Both the position numbers and the translations under genes were made by a program. From the NCBI GenBank assembly GCA_020433785.1, contig JAGRCC010000138.1:1-10100 (forward strand): a stretch of DNA of 10,100 nucleotides, read 5' to 3'. Positions 6,091 to 10,100 of this stretch are shown here, piece by piece (the stretch's first letter is position 1; every line of letters begins with the position of its first letter). Origin of the DNA: Anaerolineae bacterium (GTDB taxonomy: Bacteria; Chloroflexota; Anaerolineae; 4572-78; J111). The notes beneath the pieces were generated by a model that was not told the DNA's origin, did no database searches, and worked only from the letters and a program-made list of their open reading frames with translations.

Positions 6091-8526
6091 TTAATTGACG
6101 GCCAATTTGGCGATGGTCACGCCGTCGCCGCCTTCGCCTTCTCGGCCGGCCCGATAGCTGCTGATCATGGGATGCCGGCTTAACTCCTGCCGCACGGTTT
6201 GGCGCAAAACGCCGCTGCCCCGACCGTGGATAATCCGCACCCAGGGCAGTTGGGCTAAAAAGGCCTGGTCCAGATAGTGATCGAGTCGCAGCAGCGCCTC
6301 ATCGGCCATGTGGCCGCGCAAGTCCAACTCCATCCCCGGCGACTCGACGGTCGGCGTTTTGACGCTCGGCGCGGGGCTGGATCGCTTCTTTCGCGCTTTG
6401 AGCTCCAACGTTTTCAGCGGAACCGTCGCCCGAAAATGACCCAGCTGAACCTCCGCATCCGACCCATCGATAGCGATAACTTCCCCCAAAGTTTGATACT
6501 GGCTAATAAAAACCTGATCGCCCACCCGAATGGGGCCGTTCAAGCCGGCCTCCGGTTGGCCTTTGTCGTTCGGTTTCGGTTTGGGTGGGGCTTTGACCGG
6601 GGCCAGGCTGGCCTCAAGGGTTTCCAGTTGCTCATCGACCGTTTCGGTTGTCTCGGCGGCTGCGACTTGGGCGGCGGCCGCCTGGCGGCGTTCGAGATCG
6701 GCCTGGGCTTCCGCTTCCAGCGCCCGGATGCGCTCGCGGGCGGCCTTGATCTCGCGCCGGGCGTCGCCCCGGGCCGAGTTGAGAATGTCGCGCCGTTCGG
6801 CCTGAACGGTGGTTAACTGCTGTCGCCGCTCCTCAACTAAGGTCTGCGCTTGGGCCAGTTCGGCCTCAACCTCTTGGCGTTTGGCTCGCGCCGCTTCAGT
6901 TTGCGTCTTGATTTCGCCCAGCATCGCTTCCAACTGCTGCGCACCTTCGCTCATCAAATTGCGGGCCTGATCGATAACCCGATCCGGCAGCCCTAACCGG
7001 CGAGCGATGGTGAACGCGTTCGACTCGCCGGGAATACCGATTTGCAGCCGGTAGGTCGGCGTCAGAGCTTCGGCATCGAAGGCCATGCTGGCGTTGATGA
7101 CCCCGCCGGTGGCGTGCGCGTACGCCTTCAACTCCGAATAGTGCGTCGCCACAAACGTGGTTGTGCCGCGCTCTAACAGGTCCAGCATAATCGCGCGGGC
7201 CAAAGCCGAGCCTTCCTCCGGATCGGTGCCGGCGCCCAACTCATCGAAAATTACCAGCGACTGCTCGTCGCACACGTCTAAAATCCTGACGATGTTGGTC
7301 ATGTGGCCGGAGAACGTGGACAGGCTCTGCTCAATCGATTGCTCGTCGCCGATGTCGGCCAGGATGTTGTTGAAGATGGGCAGGCGCGAGCCTTCGGCGG
7401 CCGGCAGCCACAGTCCGGCCTGGGCCATCGCCGCCAGCAGGCCGATGGTTTTGAGCGAGACCGTTTTACCACCGGTGTTAGGGCCGGTGATGACGACCAT
7501 GCGGGCTTCATCGGGCAGCGGCAGATCGAGCGGCACCACCGTTTCCGGATCGAGTAGGGGATGCCGGGCGGCCATCAACTCGATGGTGGGGCGAGCCGGC
7601 CGCCGGCGGTTCTCATCCGGCAGCGTTTGCCGGCCGCTGAAATCGATGAGATTCGGTTCGGTGGCCTCGATGGCCCAGGCGTATTTGGCTTTAGCAAAGT
7701 TCAGGTCAAGCTCGGCCAGCGCCTCGACGGTGTGGTTGATCAGGTCGCCGTGGCTGCTAATCAGGGCCGACAGCTCGGCCAGAATGCGCTGGATTTCTTC
7801 TTCTTCTTGAAGTTGAAGCTGTCGCCACTTGTTGTTTAGCTCGACAATGGCCAGCGGTTCGACAAAAATAGTGGCGCCGCTGGCGCTTTGATCTTGGACC
7901 ACGCCCTGAATGCGGCCTTTGAATTCGGCTTTGACCGGCACCACGTAGCGCCCGCCGCGCTGGGTGACGATGGCATCTTGGAGGTATTGTTTGAGCTGGC
8001 TCGAAGTGATGATGCGGTTGAGCCGCTCGGTTAGCCGGTTGTGAGCGATATCCATTTCGCGTCGGATGCGGGCCAGATCGGCGCTGGCGCTGCTTTTGAT
8101 CTCGCCGCTGTCTTCGATAGCCTGACTGATGGCGTTGACCACGCCGGGGCATTCTTCGATGCGCTGGGCGATATCGGCCAGGCGCGGGTAGGCGTCGGCC
8201 AGCCGGGTGATGTTGCGGTGCAGTTCGCGGCCGGCAATGAGCGTTTGCCGCACTTCGAGCAGTTCGGGCGGCGGCAGCACAAAGCCCCGGTGGGTGCGAT
8301 CGACGTAGGGCCGGACATCGCGCGAACCGCCGACGCCGAGGTTGACTTTGACCGACAACAAGTGGCTGGCTTCGCGAGTTTCGATTTGCCGGCCTTGCAC
8401 TTCGGTAAAAAATGGCGATGGCTTGAGGTTAAGCGCCAACTCCTTACTGGCCGAAAAGGCCGCGTATTTGGCTAACCTCTCCAAAATCTTGGGAAATTCA
8501 AGCGTGTTCAGATGCTTTTCTTGCAC
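6091..8526 (-). CDS. mutS2: MutS2 family ATPase/endonuclease with C-terminal Smr domain
   Basis: MutS2 is an 811-aa dimeric ATPase of the MutS superfamily lacking the mismatch-recognition domain. Family members suppress recombination (Helicobacter, Thermus) and act on collided ribosomes (Bacillus). Seen: an N-terminal core and clamp region (1 to about 320), Walker A GPNTGGKT at 348-355, Walker B FDE at 427-429 followed by LGAGTDPEEGSALARA, a VATHYSEL switch region, a long charged coiled coil (about 515-625), a KOW/SH3-like domain (about 670-710, IRVGDQVFISQY onward), and a C-terminal Smr domain with LDLRG (734-738) and HGRGSG (767-772). All key motifs are intact and length is normal for the family. 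The start is a GTG (8524-8526) with AGGA at 8533-8536, six bases upstream. cvpA ends 14 nt upstream, so the two genes form an operon; cvpA-type genes also precede mutS2 in the Bacillus zapA-yshB-polX-mutSB cluster. Confidence 0.97.
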   Translation of the reverse strand: MQEKHLNTLEFPKILERLAKYAAFSASKELALNLKPSPFFTEVQGRQIETREASHLLSVKVNLGVGGSRDVRPYVDRTHRGFVLPPPELLEVRQTLIAGRELHRNITRLADAYPRLADIAQRIEECPGVVNAISQAIEDSGEIKSSASADLARIRREMDIAHNRLTERLNRIITSSQLKQYLQDAIVTQRGGRYVVPVKAEFKGRIQGVVQDQSASGATIFVEPLAIVELNNKWRQLQLQEEEEIQRILAELSALISSHGDLINHTVEALAELDLNFAKAKYAWAIEATEPNLIDFSGRQTLPDENRRRPARPTIELMAARHPLLDPETVVPLDLPLPDEARMVVITGPNTGGKTVSLKTIGLLAAMAQAGLWLPAAEGSRLPIFNNILADIGDEQSIEQSLSTFSGHMTNIVRILDVCDEQSLVIFDELGAGTDPEEGSALARAIMLDLLERGTTTFVATHYSELKAYAHATGGVINASMAFDAEALTPTYRLQIGIPGESNAFTIARRLGLPDRVIDQARNLMSEGAQQLEAMLGEIKTQTEAARAKRQEVEAELAQAQTLVEERRQQLTTVQAERRDILNSARGDARREIKAARERIRALEAEAQADLERRQAAAAQVAAAETTETVDEQLETLEASLAPVKAPPKPKPNDKGQPEAGLNGPIRVGDQVFISQYQTLGEVIAIDGSDAEVQLGHFRATVPLKTLELKARKKRSSPAPSVKTPTVESPGMELDLRGHMADEALLRLDHYLDQAFLAQLPWVRIIHGRGSGVLRQTVRQELSRHPMISSYRAGREGEGGDGVTIAKLAVN

Positions 8527-8540
8527 AATTAATCCTATTT

Positions 8541-9203
8541 CTAGCCGCCCTCCGGCGTGAAGACGTTATTGACGACGCTTTCAAGAATGTTCGGCCCGTC
8601 ATCCAGGACAAATAGGCTCAGCGACTTTACAATTAGGTACAGCAACCGGTTAAAGTAGGGGATTAGGGTTGATGTTTGAATTTGGTTGGTCAGCCCCGGT
8701 TCGTTGACCCCTGTGGACGAAAAAGCGCCTGTTTGGAAGAAAAATTGCGCCACCCCCATAAAGATGGCGATCCATACAATGGCTAAGATTACGCCCAAAA
8801 TCATACTCAGCACCGTACCAACCGGCCCCACAACCAATCGCTGAAGGGCCGTTGGTTTCGGCGGCTCGACCGGACCTACCCGCCCTTTTTTCTTGGTGGG
8901 CTTCACTTTTTCTTCAGGTGGTTTGGTGAGATAGCGGACGATCAGCCTTATCGCATGGTATGACACAAACAGCATCAGCAGGAAAGATAGGGTATCGCTG
9001 ACAAGTTTGGTCAGTTCGAGGCCCTGCAAAATCCGATTGCTGAACGGACGGTAGAGCCAGAGCGCCAGCAATAGACCAAACCAAATGCTGGCTAGCGATT
9101 GAAGCTGGGGCAAGACGCCCCGGAAAAAACCGATCAGCAAGCCAATGAAGACCAAAAAAATGAGTAATAAGTCTAACGTATTTAAGCCGACAATTTGCAA
9201 CAT
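8541..9203 (-). CDS. cvpA: CvpA family membrane protein
   Basis: This 220-aa inner-membrane protein of the CvpA (colicin V production) family is linked in Escherichia coli to colicin V export and envelope stress tolerance. Seen: an N-terminal LDLLLIFLVFIGLLIGFFRG pattern with the family's spaced glycines, and membrane segments at about 8-28, 34-52, 68-92 and 126-152. A highly basic and proline-containing cytoplasmic or linker loop (94-119, KPTKKKGRVG) separates the third and fourth segments and is longer than in many members. A weakly hydrophobic C-terminal part follows (185-200). The ATG at 9201-9203 is supported by GGAGG (9211-9215), seven bases upstream. mutS2 follows after 14 nt, an arrangement also seen in Firmicutes. 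Its molecular role is not settled, and the gene symbol reflects the family only. Confidence 0.88.
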   Translation of the reverse strand: MLQIVGLNTLDLLLIFLVFIGLLIGFFRGVLPQLQSLASIWFGLLLALWLYRPFSNRILQGLELTKLVSDTLSFLLMLFVSYHAIRLIVRYLTKPPEEKVKPTKKKGRVGPVEPPKPTALQRLVVGPVGTVLSMILGVILAIVWIAIFMGVAQFFFQTGAFSSTGVNEPGLTNQIQTSTLIPYFNRLLYLIVKSLSLFVLDDGPNILESVVNNVFTPEGG

Positions 9204-9210
9204 AATAAGA

Positions 9211-9215
9211 CCTCC
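9211..9215 (-). promoter_or_regulatory. Ribosome binding site of cvpA
   Basis: GGAGG on the minus strand, seven bases before the ATG at 9201-9203. A strong site that fixes the start. Confidence 0.65.
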
Positions 9216-9267
9216 GGCAACTAGGTTTTTGACTGGGTTGAAGTGTAGTGGGTGGATCGATGACTAA

Positions 9268-9290
9268 ATAATACCATTTTTTCCGGAAAA
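9268..9290 (-). promoter_or_regulatory. Possible cvpA-mutS2 promoter region with a 12-bp palindrome
   Basis: On the minus strand TATTAT (9268-9273) is a candidate -10, about 65 nt before the cvpA start. No good -35 at 17 bp is visible. A perfect palindrome TTTTCCGGAAAA (9279-9290) occupies the spacer and could be an operator. The region lies between the bactofilin terminator and cvpA, where a promoter is needed if the terminator is efficient. Confidence 0.3.
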
Positions 9291-9297
9291 TGCCTAC

Positions 9298-9329
9298 AAA
9301 AAATTAGCTCACCAGACATAAGGTGAGCT
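9298..9329 (-). terminator. Intrinsic terminator of the bactofilin gene
   Basis: Read on the minus strand, an exact 8-bp stem (9322-9329 with 9306-9313, 8-nt loop) is followed by AA and six T (9298-9303). It begins about 40 nt after the bactofilin stop and should separate that gene from cvpA-mutS2. Confidence 0.75.
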
Positions 9330-9369
9330 TCAGGAATTTTGAGCGAGGTCTTGATGTTACGAGACTTGG

Positions 9370-9819
9370 TTAGGACGTCTTTTCCAGTTCTGACGAGTTT
9401 TCCGTGGGCGCAATTTCCGGCGGCGGCTCGAAGGCGGGGGGTGGGGGGCCAAAATTGGGCGGCTCCGGCTCATCTTTCATGACCAGGTTGCCGCGAAAAT
9501 AGCCCTCTTCATCAAGCAAGAAGCTGCCGACGTCAACATCGCCCCAGACTTTGCCCGTGCCCAATATCTCCAGCCGGCCCCGCGCGGTAATGCGGCCGGT
9601 GACCGCCCCGCTCACCGAGACGTTCTCGGCCTCTAAATCCGCGGCCACTTTGGCCTCCGGGCTAATAACGATATTGCCCAAGGTTTTGATCAGACCTTCT
9701 TCACAAACTCCATCAATCCGCACACTGCCGTCGCAGATCATGGTTCCCTTGAAGTTGGTGTTTGGTCCAATCACGGTTTCGATTTTGTCGATGGGTGTCG
9801 ATTTGTTTCTACCCAGCAC
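9370..9819 (-). CDS. Bactofilin family cytoskeletal protein
   Basis: This 149-aa protein is of typical bactofilin (DUF583) size. Bactofilins polymerise without nucleotide through a right-handed beta-helical core and organise cell shape, polarity or envelope enzymes. Seen: a core at about 13-114 with regular short beta repeats (IDGVCEEGLIKTLGNIVI, AADLEAENVSVSGAVTGRI, RLEILGTGKVWGDV) and the family-typical LLDEEGYFRGNLVM end. A disordered Pro/Glu-rich tail follows (116-149). There is no membrane segment. The start is a GTG (9817-9819) five bases after AGGAGG (9825-9830). An overlapping ATG at 9819-9821 is out of frame and stops after 16 codons. A near-consensus promoter lies directly upstream and an intrinsic terminator follows, so it is transcribed alone. 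No M23 peptidase partner gene, a common bactofilin neighbour, is in the window. Confidence 0.93.
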   Translation of the reverse strand: MLGRNKSTPIDKIETVIGPNTNFKGTMICDGSVRIDGVCEEGLIKTLGNIVISPEAKVAADLEAENVSVSGAVTGRITARGRLEILGTGKVWGDVDVGSFLLDEEGYFRGNLVMKDEPEPPNFGPPPPAFEPPPEIAPTENSSELEKTS

Positions 9820-9824
9820 ATTTC

Positions 9825-9830
9825 CCTCCT
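9825..9830 (-). promoter_or_regulatory. Ribosome binding site of the bactofilin gene
   Basis: A full AGGAGG consensus on the minus strand, five bases before the GTG start and three bases before an overlapping out-of-frame ATG. Confidence 0.7.
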
Positions 9831-9849
9831 GATTACTTCTAGGGAGAGA

Positions 9850-9878
9850 AATATACTCTAGGTGGGGGTAATTGTCAA
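9850..9878 (-). promoter_or_regulatory. Sigma70-type promoter of the bactofilin gene
   Basis: A perfect -35 TTGACA (9873-9878), a 17-bp spacer and a -10 TATATT (9850-9855) lie on the minus strand. Transcription would start near 9843, giving a leader of about 24 nt. This is the best promoter match in the window and suggests steady expression. Confidence 0.75.
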
Positions 9879-10100
9879 CGATAAGCCGAGCAAGTCGGTT
9901 AGAAGAAAATTGACCGAGCAGCGTTATGATCCACTTTTCATAATGATCGGCAAGAATAGTTCAACCGGAGGTTTGAGATTGGGCGGTTTGTTAATGACCG
10001 TATCTGTAATGCAACCCGCTTGCTCGCTGCACAACCAAGCTGTATTAGCAATGTAAATTGGACGACAAATACGGGGACCGAGAGTATAGATGGAGTCTTC
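9879..10100. other. Right-end region without a supported gene
   Basis: Nothing here reads as a gene. A 64-codon open frame on the + strand (GTG at 9862 to 10056) runs across the bactofilin promoter, has no recognisable domain and no good ribosome binding site. A small 6-bp hairpin with an 8-nt loop lies near 9924-9943. The region may be the downstream or upstream flank of a gene beyond the window. Confidence 0.4.

Noticed and set aside
7157..7810. 217-codon + strand open frame opposite mutS2.
   Set aside because: Antisense shadow of the mutS2 ATPase core, which has intact Walker motifs on the minus strand.
9862..10056. 64-codon + strand open frame at the right end.
   Set aside because: It begins with GTG inside the bactofilin promoter, has no convincing ribosome binding site and no recognisable domain. 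Kept only as a note on the end region.

Overview
The window looks like a chromosomal segment of a Chloroflexota bacterium (Anaerolineae-like). This is inferred from gene content and protein style, not from a marker gene. The clues are an extracellular PA14-repeat protein with a long Thr/Pro tail, an EAD-like/TIR effector, a PAC2-family protein, a bactofilin with a Pro-rich tail, and a cvpA-mutS2 pair. No rRNA, tRNA, CRISPR array, insertion sequence or phage gene was seen.

Layout from left to right: a tautomerase/malonate-semialdehyde-decarboxylase-like enzyme (+, 6-392); a 148-nt gap between convergent genes holding a perfect 17-bp inverted repeat; a membrane-anchored three-PA14 surface protein (-, 541-2610); a divergent promoter region (2611-2818); a YihY/BrkB six-helix membrane protein (+, 2819-3703) with a likely intrinsic terminator; a 286-nt AT-rich gap with nested inverted repeats; a TIR-domain effector with an N-terminal EAD7-like adaptor domain (+, 3990-5072); a PAC2-family protein 43 nt downstream (+, 5116-6033); a hairpin between convergent genes; mutS2 (-, 6091-8526) preceded by cvpA (-, 8541-9203) in a tight two-gene unit; and a bactofilin gene (-, 9370-9819) with a near-consensus promoter and its own terminator. 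The last 220 nt or so hold no gene I can support.

Most genes are housekeeping or envelope functions: MutS2 for ribosome quality control and recombination, CvpA and YihY in the inner membrane, bactofilin as cytoskeleton, and the PA14 protein on the cell exterior. The accessory element of interest is the EAD-like/TIR gene. Its TIR domain keeps the glutamate position expected of NAD-consuming TIRs. Its N-terminal domain resembles the adaptor domains that couple effectors to STAND-type conflict/immunity NTPases, yet no such NTPase is in the window, so any partner must be encoded elsewhere.
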